A stretch of DNA of 64,000 nt from DATBSL01 sp964561785. GTDB taxonomy: Bacteria; Acidobacteriota; Vicinamibacteria; Fen-336. The stretch covers positions 1 through 64,000 of the forward strand of contig CAZLRF010000024.1 in NCBI GenBank assembly GCA_964561785.1, written 5' to 3'. Numbering within the stretch: the first letter of the stretch is position 1; every line of letters begins with the position of its first letter. Position numbers and translations under genes: made by a program. Below the pieces are notes generated by a model, which saw only the letters and a list, made by a program, of their open reading frames with translations, had not been told where the DNA came from and did no database searches. Below, piece by piece: positions 48,875 through 57,696 of the stretch.

Positions 48875-49891
48875 CTACCTCCGCCGGGCCTCCTGGTAGA
48901 GGCGGGCGTTGCGGAGGGCGATGACGAGGAACTCGGCGAGGGTCTCTCCCGCCGCGACGTCGTCGAGGCCGAAGGCGAAGGGCTCCTCGCTCTGGACGTC
49001 GATGGCGCCGACGACGTCGGAGCCTTCCAGGAGGGGGATGACCATCTCGGAGCGGGTGCCGGGAACGTCGGGGTGGTAGTCGGGGTCCTTCGCGACATCG
49101 CCCACGACCTGGGGGGCGCGCAGGCGGATGGCGCGGCCGATGACGCCGCCCGGCGGGCCCTGGGCGCGGCCGGCGCTGGCCCGCCGCGTGCCGGGCTTGC
49201 CCGCCCAGCGGCCGACGAGGACGCCCTCGTCGTCGAGGACGACGACCGCGACGTAGGAGTGGCCCATGCGGGTGCGGACCTGGTCCGCGGCCTGCTGCAT
49301 GAGGTCCTCGGGCTCGTGGATCGGCGCGATGCGCCGGGCGACGGAGGAGAGGAGGCCGATCTGCTCCGCGCGGTGTCTGCTCTGCGCCTCGGCCCGGCGC
49401 AGGGCCTCGTTCGACCGCTGGACCTCGCGGGCGCGCTCGGCCGCCCGGGCGGCCTGCTCCTGGGCCTCGACGAGGCGGCGCGAGGACTCCTCCTCCTGCG
49501 CCGCGAGGAGGGCCTCGAGGCGCCGGTCGCCGAGCTCGTCGAGGGCGACGAGGGTCTCGGCGAGGGCCTCGGTGTCGGGGGCGGCACGCAGGAGGACGGT
49601 GGCGAGGCAGCGGTCGAGGACCCGGATGTCCTGGGCGGTGCCCAGGAGGCTCACTCCGCGGCGGGTCGCCGCCTCGGCCCGGTGGGCCTCCTCCCGCAGG
49701 AGACCATCCACGTCCCCTGCCCTGAGCCGCGCGAGGAGCGCCTCGAGGTCGGCCGCGCAGCGCTCGCGCACGTCGGCCTCCGCGACCCCCCGGACGTCGG
49801 CCACCGCGCGGACCCAGTCGCCGAGGACGCTCTCGCGGTGGGGCTCGAGCCACTCCGCGGCGCGCTGCAGCGCGGGCGCGAGGCGGCTCAC
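48875..49891 (-). CDS. GAF-domain sensor protein coupled to the menaquinone operon
   Basis: 338 residues. The N-terminal half is helical (a globin-sensor-like or RsbT/RsbR-N-like four-helix region, residues ~1-130), a coiled coil follows (~135-175, EEESSRRLVEAQEQAARAAE), then a GAF domain (~180-335; EDLMQQAADQVRTRMGHSYV, VGAIDVQSEEPFAFGLDD, ETLAEFLVIALRNARLY). There is no output enzyme or DNA-binding part, so it must work through a partner. GTG 49891 overlaps the menG stop (GTGA), tying its level to the operon. The ligand is unknown; a redox or quinone signal is a guess. Confidence 0.78.
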   Translation of the reverse strand: MSRLAPALQRAAEWLEPHRESVLGDWVRAVADVRGVAEADVRERCAADLEALLARLRAGDVDGLLREEAHRAEAATRRGVSLLGTAQDIRVLDRCLATVLLRAAPDTEALAETLVALDELGDRRLEALLAAQEEESSRRLVEAQEQAARAAERAREVQRSNEALRRAEAQSRHRAEQIGLLSSVARRIAPIHEPEDLMQQAADQVRTRMGHSYVAVVVLDDEGVLVGRWAGKPGTRRASAGRAQGPPGGVIGRAIRLRAPQVVGDVAKDPDYHPDVPGTRSEMVIPLLEGSDVVGAIDVQSEEPFAFGLDDVAAGETLAEFLVIALRNARLYQEARRR

Positions 49892-50637
49892 CGCGGCGCC
49901 TCGCCTCGGTGGAGGCACGCGATGCCGAAGGTCAGGAGCCTCACGCGCACGTCGCGGAAGCCGGCCTCCTCCATGAGGCCGGCGAAGGCCTCGGGGGTCG
50001 GGAACTTCGCGACCGACGCCGGGAGATAGGTGTAGGCCGAGGAGTCGCCGCTCACGAGGGCCCCGATCCGCGGCAGGACGTGGCGGAAGTAGAGGCGATA
50101 GGCGGCGCCGAGGAGGCCCTTCGGGGTCGAGAACTCGAGGACGACGAAGCGCCCGCCGGGCCGCAGCGCGCGTCTCACCTCCCGCATCGCGGCCACGGGG
50201 TCGCCCACGTTGCGGATGCCGAACGCGACGAGGGCGCCGTCGAAGAGGCCGCCGCGCACGGGCAGCCGCTCCCCGTCGCCGCCGCTGAGGGCGGCCCGGG
50301 AGGCGAAGCCGCCCCGTTCGAGCTTGCGCGCGCCCCGCACCAGCATCTCGTGCGAGAGGTCGACGCCGAGGCCGCGGTGCCGCGGGTCCCGGCCGAGCGC
50401 CTCGATCAGCAGGTCGGCGGTTCCGGTGCACAGGTCGAGGACCCGGGCCCCGGGCGGCAGGTCGAGGAGGTCGACCGCGGCCTGACGCCACCGCACGTCG
50501 GTGCCGAAGGAGAGCACGCGGTTGAGCAGGTCGTAGCGCGGCGCGATGCGATCGAACATCGAGCGCACCGCCGCCCTCTCCGGCGCGCCGGGCGTGGGCG
50601 CCCCCGTCGTCGTGCTCACGCGCAGGACCTCGCTCAC
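49888..50637 (-). CDS. menG: Demethylmenaquinone methyltransferase (UbiE/MenG)
   Basis: 249 residues. UbiE/MenG signatures: MFDRIAPRYDLLNRVLSFGTDVRWR, motif I VLDLCTGTADLLIE, and VAFGIRNVGDP with FVVLEFSTPK. It adds the last methyl group to demethylmenaquinone using SAM. The start is GTG 50637 or GTG 50619. It follows mqnP by 13 bases and is in the same operon as the futalosine genes, so a menaquinone role is well supported over ubiquinone. Confidence 0.94.
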   Translation of the reverse strand: MSEVLRVSTTTGAPTPGAPERAAVRSMFDRIAPRYDLLNRVLSFGTDVRWRQAAVDLLDLPPGARVLDLCTGTADLLIEALGRDPRHRGLGVDLSHEMLVRGARKLERGGFASRAALSGGDGERLPVRGGLFDGALVAFGIRNVGDPVAAMREVRRALRPGGRFVVLEFSTPKGLLGAAYRLYFRHVLPRIGALVSGDSSAYTYLPASVAKFPTPEAFAGLMEEAGFRDVRVRLLTFGIACLHRGEAPR

Positions 50638-50650
50638 CGAAGGCGCGATT

Positions 50651-51526
50651 CTAACCTGCCCCGCCCGAGGCCAGCCACGCCGCGGCCGCGGTCACCGCGA
50701 AGTAGGCGAGGCTCACCCAGCCGTTGAGGTTGAAGGCCTGCATGACCCGCGAGAGGTCCGAGGCGCTCACCAGCGTGTGCTCCCACGCGAGGAGGAGGGC
50801 GACGAGCGCCACCCCGCCGACGTAGAGGGGGTGAAGCGGCGCCGTCCAGTAGAGGCCGAGGAGGGCCGCCACCGCGAGGGCGTGGAGGACGCGCGCGAGG
50901 ACGAGGGCCCGCGCCACGCCGAGGCGGGCCGGGATCGAGCGCAGGCCCTCCCGCCGGTCGAAGTCCACGTCCTGGCAGGCGTAGAGGGTGTCGAACCCGG
51001 CCACCCAGAGGAGGACCGCGAGGCCGAGGACGAGCGGCGTCACCTCGAAGCGTCCGCGCACGGCCAGCCACGCCCCGACGGGGGCCACCGCGAGCGAGAG
51101 GCCGAGGGCGAGCTGCGAGAGGTCGGTGAAGCGCTTCGTCCACGAGTAGCCGAAGACGATCGCGAGGGCCACCGGGGACAGCGCGAGGCACAGCGGGTTG
51201 AGCATCCCCGCGGCGAGGACGAAGGCCACGACGGACACGGCCACGAAGAGCCACACCTCCCGCCGGCTGAGGACGCCCCGCGGCAGCTCGCGCGAGGCGG
51301 TGCGGGGGTTGCGGGCGTCGATCGCGTGGTCGGCGAGCCGGTTCACGCCCATCGCGGCGCTGCGGGCGGCCACCATGGCCACGACGATCCAGAAGAGGAC
51401 CCGGCCGTCGAACCCGTCCGCCGCCGTGGCGAGGGCGAAGGAGGCGAGGGCGAACGGCAGCGCGAAGACCGAGTGCGAGAAGCGGATCATCCGCCCGTAA
51501 GCGGCGGTGCGCTCGAGGAGGCCCAT
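50651..51526 (-). CDS. mqnP: UbiA-family prenyltransferase (MqnP)
   Basis: 291 residues, about eight or nine transmembrane helices. The two Asp-rich prenyl-diphosphate motifs are NRLADHAIDARNPRTASRE and YACQDVDFDRREGL, both intact. In futalosine-pathway genomes this UbiA-type enzyme prenylates 1,4-dihydroxy-6-naphthoate. The ATG overlaps the stop of the amidohydrolase gene (TGATG), and menG follows. Its place among mqn genes makes MqnP the best call. Confidence 0.92.
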   Translation of the reverse strand: MGLLERTAAYGRMIRFSHSVFALPFALASFALATAADGFDGRVLFWIVVAMVAARSAAMGVNRLADHAIDARNPRTASRELPRGVLSRREVWLFVAVSVVAFVLAAGMLNPLCLALSPVALAIVFGYSWTKRFTDLSQLALGLSLAVAPVGAWLAVRGRFEVTPLVLGLAVLLWVAGFDTLYACQDVDFDRREGLRSIPARLGVARALVLARVLHALAVAALLGLYWTAPLHPLYVGGVALVALLLAWEHTLVSASDLSRVMQAFNLNGWVSLAYFAVTAAAAWLASGGAG

Positions 51527-52719
51527 CAGGCGGCCTCCACCGGGCGAAGCCGCGCCTCGCCCGAGAGGAGGAAGACGCAGGGGTCCTCCGGCGTGCCTTC
51601 GGCGGGGGCGAAGGCGAGTGCGGCCCTCTTCCCCGGGGCGATCGCGCCGAGGTCGGGCAGGGAGAGCGCCTCCGCCCCGCCGAGGGTCGCCATGCGGAGG
51701 ATCGCGGCGGGGTCGAGGTCGGGGAACTGCCGGCGGAGGAGGACGGCGTCCTCGAGCACGTCGAGGTCGTCCGCGCTCGCGAGGCTGTCGGTCCCGAGAG
51801 CGAGGCGGACGCCGGCGGCGAGGAGAGCCGGCACGTCGGCGGTGCCGACGCCCAGGTTGCGGTTGCTGCGCGGGCAGAGGACCACGTGGACCCCGCGGCG
51901 GGCCAGCGTCTCCCGGTCGGCGGCGCCGACCTGGACGCCGTGCGCGGCCACGAGGCGCTCGTGGAGAACGCCGAGGCCGTCCGCGTACGCGACCGGGGTC
52001 GTCCCCGGCGGGACGAACGGCACCTGCCCGAGGCCGCGCCGCTCGAGGAACGCGAGCCACTCGCCCCCGCCGTCCCGCAGGAACGCCGCCTCCTCGCGCG
52101 ACTCCGCGAGGTGGATGGCGGCCGGCCCCCCGCGCGCGACGAGAGCGCGCAGGAGCGACGGGGAGACCGAGTGCGGGGCGTGCGCGGCGAGGCGCACCTC
52201 GAGCCCGCAGCGCAGGGTCGCTCGCGCGGCCGCGAGCCGCTCCTGCCCCCAGGCCAGGGTGGCGTCCGCCTTCTGCGGGTCCCACGCGAGCAGCTCGAGG
52301 AAGACGACGCCCGACAGCCGCGACGCGGCGAGCAGGTCGAGGTGGCCGAGGGCGTTCCCTACGTCCCCCACCGCGACCGTCCCGCGCTCCTCGAGGAAGC
52401 GGATGGCCTGGGCGGTGGCCGCGCGCACCGCCTCATCGGGGAAGCGGCCGCGGCTCGCCACGACCCCCTCGACCCACGGCACGAACCCCGCCCCGCCCCG
52501 GACCTCCCTCGCGAGGTGGGACAGCTCCAGGTGGACGTGCGCGTTCACGAGGCCGGGCAGGAGAACACCGTTGCCGAGGTCACGGACGGGCCCGGCCGGC
52601 CGATCGGGCGCGTCCTCCCGTCCGACCCAGGCGATGCGCCCGTTCTCGACCGCGACGAGGCCACGCCGGAGCGGAGGCGCCGCCACCGGGAGGACCCAGG
52701 AGGCGGTCAGGAGAAGCAT
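51526..52719 (-). CDS. Amidohydrolase, probable aminofutalosine deaminase
   Basis: 397 residues, metal-dependent amidohydrolase. Metal motif NAHVHLELSHL (HxH at about 60-62), a later His in LAAHAPHSVSP, LVAAHGVQV, and the terminal Asp in LALGTDSLASADDL. The Glu in IHLAESREEA is typical of the adenosine/5'-methylthioadenosine-deaminase-like group. Given its place between mqnC and mqnP, it most likely deaminates aminodeoxyfutalosine to futalosine, the route using an amidohydrolase and then MqnB. This function is inferred from context and family. Confidence 0.85.
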   Translation of the reverse strand: MLLLTASWVLPVAAPPLRRGLVAVENGRIAWVGREDAPDRPAGPVRDLGNGVLLPGLVNAHVHLELSHLAREVRGGAGFVPWVEGVVASRGRFPDEAVRAATAQAIRFLEERGTVAVGDVGNALGHLDLLAASRLSGVVFLELLAWDPQKADATLAWGQERLAAARATLRCGLEVRLAAHAPHSVSPSLLRALVARGGPAAIHLAESREEAAFLRDGGGEWLAFLERRGLGQVPFVPPGTTPVAYADGLGVLHERLVAAHGVQVGAADRETLARRGVHVVLCPRSNRNLGVGTADVPALLAAGVRLALGTDSLASADDLDVLEDAVLLRRQFPDLDPAAILRMATLGGAEALSLPDLGAIAPGKRAALAFAPAEGTPEDPCVFLLSGEARLRPVEAA

Positions 52720-52738
52720 CGGGCCGCCGGAAGTCGCC

Positions 52739-53872
52739 TCAGCTCGCGAGCGACGTCGCGGCGGTGTGGCCCTCGGGCAGGGCCGGCGTCTCGTGGCTCC
52801 AGCAGTACGGGTCGCCCACGATCTGGTAGTCCATCGTGCGCCGCTTGGGCACGAAGCCCGCCTCCTGGATCGCGCGGGCGATCTGCGCCTCGGTCAGGCG
52901 GAAGTGCGCCCCGGCCGCGGAGACGACGTTCTCCTCGATCATCAGCGAGCCGAAGTCGTTCGCCCCGAACCGCAGCGACACCTGGCCGATCTTCGCCCCC
53001 TGGGTGACCCACGAGGCCTGGACGCTCGGGAAGTTGTCGAGGAAGACCCGCGAGACGGCGAGCGTGCGCAGGTACTGGAACGAGGTCAGCTCGTCGCCGG
53101 CGAGGGCGGTGTTCTCGGGCTGGAACGTCCAGCCGATGAACGCGGTGAAGCCCCCCGTGCGGTCCTGCAGCTCGCGCAGGCGCACGAGGTGCTCGATCCG
53201 CTCCTCGAGCGTCTCCACGTGGCCGAACATCATCGTGGCCGTCGTGCGCATGCCGAGCCGGTGCGCGGTCTCCATGACCTCGAGCCACTCCGCGGTCGAG
53301 CCCTTGGCGATCCCGATCACGTTGCGCACGCGGTCGCTCAGGATCTCCGCCCCGCCCCCGGGGATCGAGTCGAGCCCGGCCGCCATCATCCGGCGCAGCG
53401 TCTCGTCGAGCGAGAGCTTCGAGACCCGCGCCACGTGCTGCACCTCGGCCGGGGAGAGGCCGTGGATCCAGATCGGGTAGGTCCCCTTGATCCAGCGGAA
53501 CAGGCCCTCGTAGTACTCGATGCCGAGGTCGGGGTGAAGCCCCCCCTGCAGCAGGATCTGCCGGCCGCCGAGGGCGATCGTCTCCTCGATCTTCTGCGCG
53601 AGCTCCTCGCGGGTCAGGAGGTAACCCTCCTTCGAGGGCAGGTCGCGGTAGAAGGCGCAGAAGGCGCACTGGGCCGTGCACACGTTCGTGTAGTTGATGT
53701 TGCGGTCGATGATGTAGGTGACGACCGGCTCGGGGTGCTTGCGCCAGCGCACCGTGTCGGCGAGAGCGCCCAGCTCGAGGAAGTCCCCCTCGCGCAGGAG
53801 CAGCGCCCCCTCCTCCGGCGTGAGCCTCTCCCCGTCCTCGACCTTCCGCGTGACGTCGTCAAGCTTCGGCAT
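52739..53872 (-). CDS. mqnC: Cyclic dehypoxanthine futalosine synthase (MqnC)
   Basis: 377 residues, radical SAM. The 4Fe-4S motif is CTAQCAFC (Cys65, Cys69, Cys72), preceded by the family stretch NINYTNV. Further marks: ILLQGGLHPDLGIEYYE, GLDSIPGGGAEIL, ATMMFGHVET and FQPENTALAG. It cyclises dehypoxanthine futalosine with a radical mechanism. The ATG overlaps the mqnA 3' end by 14 bases. It is paralogous to mqnE in the same operon. Confidence 0.96.
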   Translation of the reverse strand: MPKLDDVTRKVEDGERLTPEEGALLLREGDFLELGALADTVRWRKHPEPVVTYIIDRNINYTNVCTAQCAFCAFYRDLPSKEGYLLTREELAQKIEETIALGGRQILLQGGLHPDLGIEYYEGLFRWIKGTYPIWIHGLSPAEVQHVARVSKLSLDETLRRMMAAGLDSIPGGGAEILSDRVRNVIGIAKGSTAEWLEVMETAHRLGMRTTATMMFGHVETLEERIEHLVRLRELQDRTGGFTAFIGWTFQPENTALAGDELTSFQYLRTLAVSRVFLDNFPSVQASWVTQGAKIGQVSLRFGANDFGSLMIEENVVSAAGAHFRLTEAQIARAIQEAGFVPKRRTMDYQIVGDPYCWSHETPALPEGHTAATSLAS

Positions 53873-54695
53873 GGAATCTCAGCTCCGGCACGGCCGGGAC
53901 GAGGGAGAGCGCGTGCGCCCGGCGGTAGAACTCCCGCAGGCCCGCCCGCTCCTCCTCCCCCAGCCGATAGACGATGTTCTCCCGAAGGTACGCCTCGTAC
54001 GTCGCGGCGCGGGCGGGGTCGCCCCCCGCGTGCGCGGAGGCGATCGCGGCCAGGCTTCCCGTGCCCTCCCGCAGGGCCCCCTGCAGCCGCGCGACGTCGG
54101 CCGGCGAGACCGCCCCGTGCCGCCCCGCCCAGAACGCGTAGACGAACGGCAGGCCGGTCGTGCGGGTCCACTCCGCCCCGAGGTCGAGCCGCGGCGCGTC
54201 GGCCTCGTGGTCGAGCGCCGGGTCGCCGATGAGCAGCGCCGCGTCCGCCACCGCCAGCATGTCGACGAGGCTCGGCCCCATCGGCACGTACTCGGGGTCC
54301 CGCCCCAGCCGCTCCCGCATCAGGATCCTCACGAGGGCGGCGCTCGTCCGGCTCGACGTGTCGAGCGCCACCCGCCGCACCCGCTCGAGCCGGCCGTGGT
54401 GGAAGAGGAGCACCGAGCGCACCGCCCCCCGGCTCGCGATCGCGACGCCGGGGACGATGGAGTAAAGCCCGAAGGCGTACTCGACGGACGGGACGAGGCC
54501 GAGGTCGACCTCCCCCGCGTGCAGGCGGCGCGCCACCCGCGAGGGCACCTCGCGCTCGAGGCGGAAGCCGGGGTCGGCGTCGAGGCCGTGGACGGTCGGG
54601 GCCGCGTTGAGGTAGGACACGGCGCCGAGCCGCACCGCCCGGCGGCGGCCCCCGCCCGCCGCGACCCCCGCCGGGGCGGGCGCGGTCGCGCTCAC
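53859..54695 (-). CDS. mqnA: Chorismate dehydratase (MqnA)
   Basis: 278 residues, MqnA/MqnD-like periplasmic-binding-protein fold. VRLGAVSYLNAAPTVHGL near residue 22, EVDLGLVPSVEYAF, DTSSRTSAALVRILM, DAALLIGDPAL and GLPFVYAFWAGR are family-typical. It dehydrates chorismate to 3-enolpyruvylbenzoate, the first step of the pathway. GTG 54695 overlaps the mqnE stop (GTGA). The N-terminal 20 residues are Ala/Gly-rich and longer than usual. Confidence 0.93.
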   Translation of the reverse strand: MSATAPAPAGVAAGGGRRRAVRLGAVSYLNAAPTVHGLDADPGFRLEREVPSRVARRLHAGEVDLGLVPSVEYAFGLYSIVPGVAIASRGAVRSVLLFHHGRLERVRRVALDTSSRTSAALVRILMRERLGRDPEYVPMGPSLVDMLAVADAALLIGDPALDHEADAPRLDLGAEWTRTTGLPFVYAFWAGRHGAVSPADVARLQGALREGTGSLAAIASAHAGGDPARAATYEAYLRENIVYRLGEEERAGLREFYRRAHALSLVPAVPELRFHAEA

Positions 54696-55804
54696 CACTC
54701 CTTGACCACGTTGAAGACGGTGTCGCGCTCGACCGGCCGCCGGCCCGCCTCGCGCACCAGCCGGACGAGCTCGTGGACGGTCATCGCCTGCGGGGTCGGC
54801 GCCCCCGCGTCGTGGGCGATCTTCTCCTCGGTCACGGTGCCGTCGATGTCGTCGGCCCCGAAGGAGAGGCCCACCTGGGCGAGCCGGGGCGTGATCATGA
54901 TCCAATAGGACTTCACGTGCGGCACGTTGTCGAGCACGAGCCGCGCGACCGCGATCGCCTTGAGGTCGTCGAAGCCGGTCGTCTCCGGCAGGTTCATGGC
55001 CGGCGCCTCCCAGGGCTGGAAGGCGAGCGGGATGAAGGTCACGAAGCCGCCCGTCTCGTCCTGCAGCTCGCGCAGGCGCAGCAGGTGGTCGACCCGGTCC
55101 TCGAGCGACTCCACGTGCCCGTAGAGCATCGTCGCGTTCGAGGGGATGCCCAGGCGGTGGGCGGTCCGCATCACGTCGAGCCACTGCGCGGCGTCGGCCT
55201 TGCCCTTGATGATCCGGTTGCGGGTGTCCTTCGCGAAGATCTCGGCCCCCCCGCCCGGCATCGAGTCGAGTCCCGCCTCCTTGAGCTCGGCGAGGATCTC
55301 CTCGACGCTCTTGCGGTAGAGCCGGTGGAAGAAGAAGACCTCGACCGCGGTGAAGGCCTTCACGTGGATGTCCGGCCGCGCGCGCTTGATCTCCCGCAGC
55401 ATGTCGGTGAAGTAGGAGAAGGGCAGCTCGGGGTGCAACCCGCCCACGATGTGCACCTCGCGCACCGCCCGGGGCTGCTTCGCCACCGCCTCCACCACCT
55501 CGTCGACCGCCATCGTGTACGCCCGCGGCTCGTCCTTCTTCGCGGCGAAGGCGCAGAAGTCGCACGTGGCCACGCACACGTTCGTGTGGTTCACGTGCGT
55601 GTTCCACACGAAGTACGCCGCGTCGCCGTGCATCCGCTCCCGGACGTGGTTGGCGAGGCGGCCGAGGGAGATGAGGTCGTGCGTCCGGTAGAGGGCGAGC
55701 GCGTCGTCGAAGCCGAGGCGCTCGCCGGCGAGGACCTTCTCGCGGACGGGCTCGAGGGCGGGGTCGCGGTGTCGTGCCGGCGCGGCAGTCACGATCGAGT
55801 GCAT
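54692..55804 (-). CDS. mqnE: Aminofutalosine synthase (MqnE)
   Basis: 370 residues, radical SAM. The cluster motif CVATCDFC (Cys77, Cys81, Cys84) follows HVNHTNV; VHIVGGLHPELPFSYF, AGLDSMPGGGAEIF and TMLYGHVESLEDR are diagnostic. It joins 3-enolpyruvylbenzoate with SAM-derived adenosine to make aminofutalosine. It is the first gene of the operon mqnE-mqnA-mqnC-amidohydrolase-mqnP-menG-GAF. GGAGAA lies 4 bases before the ATG. Confidence 0.96.
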   Translation of the reverse strand: MHSIVTAAPARHRDPALEPVREKVLAGERLGFDDALALYRTHDLISLGRLANHVRERMHGDAAYFVWNTHVNHTNVCVATCDFCAFAAKKDEPRAYTMAVDEVVEAVAKQPRAVREVHIVGGLHPELPFSYFTDMLREIKRARPDIHVKAFTAVEVFFFHRLYRKSVEEILAELKEAGLDSMPGGGAEIFAKDTRNRIIKGKADAAQWLDVMRTAHRLGIPSNATMLYGHVESLEDRVDHLLRLRELQDETGGFVTFIPLAFQPWEAPAMNLPETTGFDDLKAIAVARLVLDNVPHVKSYWIMITPRLAQVGLSFGADDIDGTVTEEKIAHDAGAPTPQAMTVHELVRLVREAGRRPVERDTVFNVVKEW

Positions 55805-55923
55805 CCGTTCTCCGGGGGCGCCGCGGCACCCGATCCCCGGGGGACGTTCCCGGCCCGGCGCGCGAGCGGCAGGTGTTGCTTCCCCAAGGTTAGCACGGCT
55901 TTACCGCGCCTCCCCGCGGGGCG

Positions 55924-55929
55924 TACACT
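55924..55929 (+). promoter_or_regulatory. -10-like hexamer TACACT before the STN-domain gene
   Basis: TACACT ends 6 bases before ATG 55936, with TTACCG 17 bases upstream as a weak -35. The predicted transcript would be leaderless. On the other strand the same 131-base region should hold the mqn operon promoter. Confidence 0.4.
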
Positions 55930-55935
55930 GCGCCC

Positions 55936-56685
55936 ATGAGGCTTCCCGCGGCGCTCGCCGGGCTGTCTCTCCTCGCCGCTCCCGCGGCGGCCGAGGTGGC
56001 CGTTCGGCTGGCCGACGGTCAGGTGGAGCTCGTGGCGAGGACCGCCCCGCTCTCCGAGGTCCTCGATCGCCTCGCGCGCCAGACGGGCATGAAGGTCGTC
56101 TACGAGGGCCCGGCGCCCCGCCAGCTCGTGACGGTCACCTTGCGCGGGAGGTCCCCGGCGGAGACGGTCCTCTCGCTCCTCGAGGGCCTCGGCCTCAACT
56201 TCGCCCTCGTCGCCGACCCCGCGGGCTCCCGCGTCCAGACCCTCCTCGTCGCGGGCACGGCGTCGGCGAGCACGACCCCCGCATCGACGACCGCCGCCGC
56301 GCGCCCGGCCCCGGGGCCCCGCCGACCGTTCGGCCCGCCCCCGGGCGCCTCCCCCGAGACGGTCGACCCCGCCTTCGAGGAGGAGGCGGACCTGGAGGAG
56401 GCGGACGACCCGGCGTTCTCCGGCCTGCCCCCGGGAGTCGAGCCCGACCCGGGCACGGCCCCCGCGGTCGACCCCTCGGTCGCGAATCCGGGCGCTCCGC
56501 CCGCGAACGCACCGGGGCCGCCGCTCGGCCTCCCGGTGACTCCCCCGTCGAGCCCGTTCTCGGCCTCCCCCTTCACGCCACAGCCTCAGCCGTTCCCGCC
56601 CCTGCCGCCCGGCGTGCCCGGAACGCCGAACGCCCCCGGCGCCCCGCCCCAGGGCGAAGAGCCGCCGACGCCTCCGCCGGACTAA
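55936..56685 (+). CDS. Exported protein with STN/secretin-N-like domain and Pro-rich tail
   Basis: 249 residues. A signal peptide (1-19, ending AAA) is followed by a short beta-alpha-beta domain at about 20-105 of the STN/secretin N0 type (PLSEVLDRLARQTGMKVVYE, VTVTLRGRSPAETVLSLLEGLGL, FALVADPAGSRVQTLLVAG). From ~110 the protein is Pro-, Ala- and Gly-rich with an acidic patch (EEEADLEEADD, ~150-160) and no further domain. Secretin barrel motifs are absent. It may be a periplasmic adaptor to a secretin or TonB-type system; this is inference. Confidence 0.75.
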   Translation: MRLPAALAGLSLLAAPAAAEVAVRLADGQVELVARTAPLSEVLDRLARQTGMKVVYEGPAPRQLVTVTLRGRSPAETVLSLLEGLGLNFALVADPAGSRVQTLLVAGTASASTTPASTTAAARPAPGPRRPFGPPPGASPETVDPAFEEEADLEEADDPAFSGLPPGVEPDPGTAPAVDPSVANPGAPPANAPGPPLGLPVTPPSSPFSASPFTPQPQPFPPLPPGVPGTPNAPGAPPQGEEPPTPPPD

Positions 56686-57206
56686 CCGGAGTCGTTCGGC
56701 TCCCACTTCGGAGCAAGCGGGCCGGGCGCGGACCTCCGGCGGCGTGCACTCGTGTGAGGATCGCCCCACTCTCCCCGAAAGGCAGACCTTCGAGCGGAGG
56801 ATCGACTCCATCCTCCGCCTCGAGCAGGGCGACCTGGTCTGGGGTCGCGCTTGATGGCCCGGAGCATCACCTTGCCGAGCTCGCGGTCGTGGCCCAGACG
56901 GCCCTGGGCGGGAGCTGGCGGCGCCAGGGCCACCGCCAGCGTGAGAACGGCCAGGTCGCGACCCACTGCCGCCCCCGCGCGACCGAGGATTCGCCTTCCT
57001 CGTCATGACATCCTTCCCGCTCTCCCCGCATTCAGGCTGGCCAGGCGCAAGCGGTCTTGGATGCGACTCGCCGAACCGCACCCTCTCTAGAGAGACATGC
57101 CGCGGGCCGACACCAGATCAACACTCACAACATCGACCCTTCACCGGCGGAAGGGACCTCGAATGTGGTCGACACCTCGGCGCATCCCCGGCGAGACGAC
57201 CTGGCT
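56686..57206. other. 521-base gap with no supported gene; possible decayed sequence
   Basis: No convincing gene is seen. On the minus strand a short frame (56966 to about 56682) starts with a signal-peptide-like MGRDLAVLTLAVALAPPAPAQG and a further GHDRELGKVMLRAIKRD; after that the reading only makes sense if the frame shifts. This looks like a remnant of an exported protein gene. From about 57060 the base composition becomes less GC-rich, marking the edge of the accessory island to the right. Confidence 0.4.
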
Positions 57207-57680
57207 CTACTCCCACCATCGGAGAGGATCGCCGGTATTGGGGTCGTAGACGTTGGAATACTGCCACTGCGATCCGGGATACCTGTCAGCGGCGGCAGCG
57301 AGAGCCCTTTCGATCGCCGGAAACCCAGCATTGGCCGGTACCGTGACGGCGATCAATCCGGGGGTATAGGCGTCCACCGAGCCGCGAAGCGGCGCCACAT
57401 CTCGTTCGATCGCCTCAGCGACCATTCTCGTTGCCTGCGCATCGTCTGCAGCCGATTCCGCGAGATAGAACTGGATACATACGTTCCCGCCGTGCGCTAT
57501 GACCTCGAACTCGCCGGTCGCGCCGTTGACAATCCTGATCACATCACCCGATGCGAGTGCCGTGGCGTAGAGAGGAGACCGAAGAATCTCCCATTCGTTC
57601 TCCCGGACGCGGCGAGCGGGCACTTCCTCGGCACCAGGCCTCCGTGCATCCCTGACGGCTACTCGGACGTGTTCGTGCAT
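57207..57680 (-). CDS. DUF4265-type protein, likely immunity protein of the Rhs toxin (copy A)
   Basis: About 157 residues. It shows a DUF4265-like layout: VPARRVRENEWEILRSPLYA, then ALASGDVIRI, IAHGGNVCIQFY and PGLIAVTVPANAG near the end. It aligns by eye with the protein at 59216-59695 over its whole length. It begins 16 bases after the Rhs toxin stop on the same strand, the usual place for an immunity gene. ATG 57695 is an alternative start. Base composition is lower in GC than core genes. Immunity function is inferred from position. Confidence 0.7.
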   Translation of the reverse strand: MHEHVRVAVRDARRPGAEEVPARRVRENEWEILRSPLYATALASGDVIRIVNGATGEFEVIAHGGNVCIQFYLAESAADDAQATRMVAEAIERDVAPLRGSVDAYTPGLIAVTVPANAGFPAIERALAAAADRYPGSQWQYSNVYDPNTGDPLRWWE

Positions 57681-57696
57681 CGCTTCTGCTCGCATG

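Noticed and set aside
50546..54232. A plus-strand open frame of about 1200 codons across the mqn operon
   Set aside because: Product is Arg/Pro/Ala-rich nonsense opposite well-conserved mqnC, amidohydrolase, mqnP and menG.
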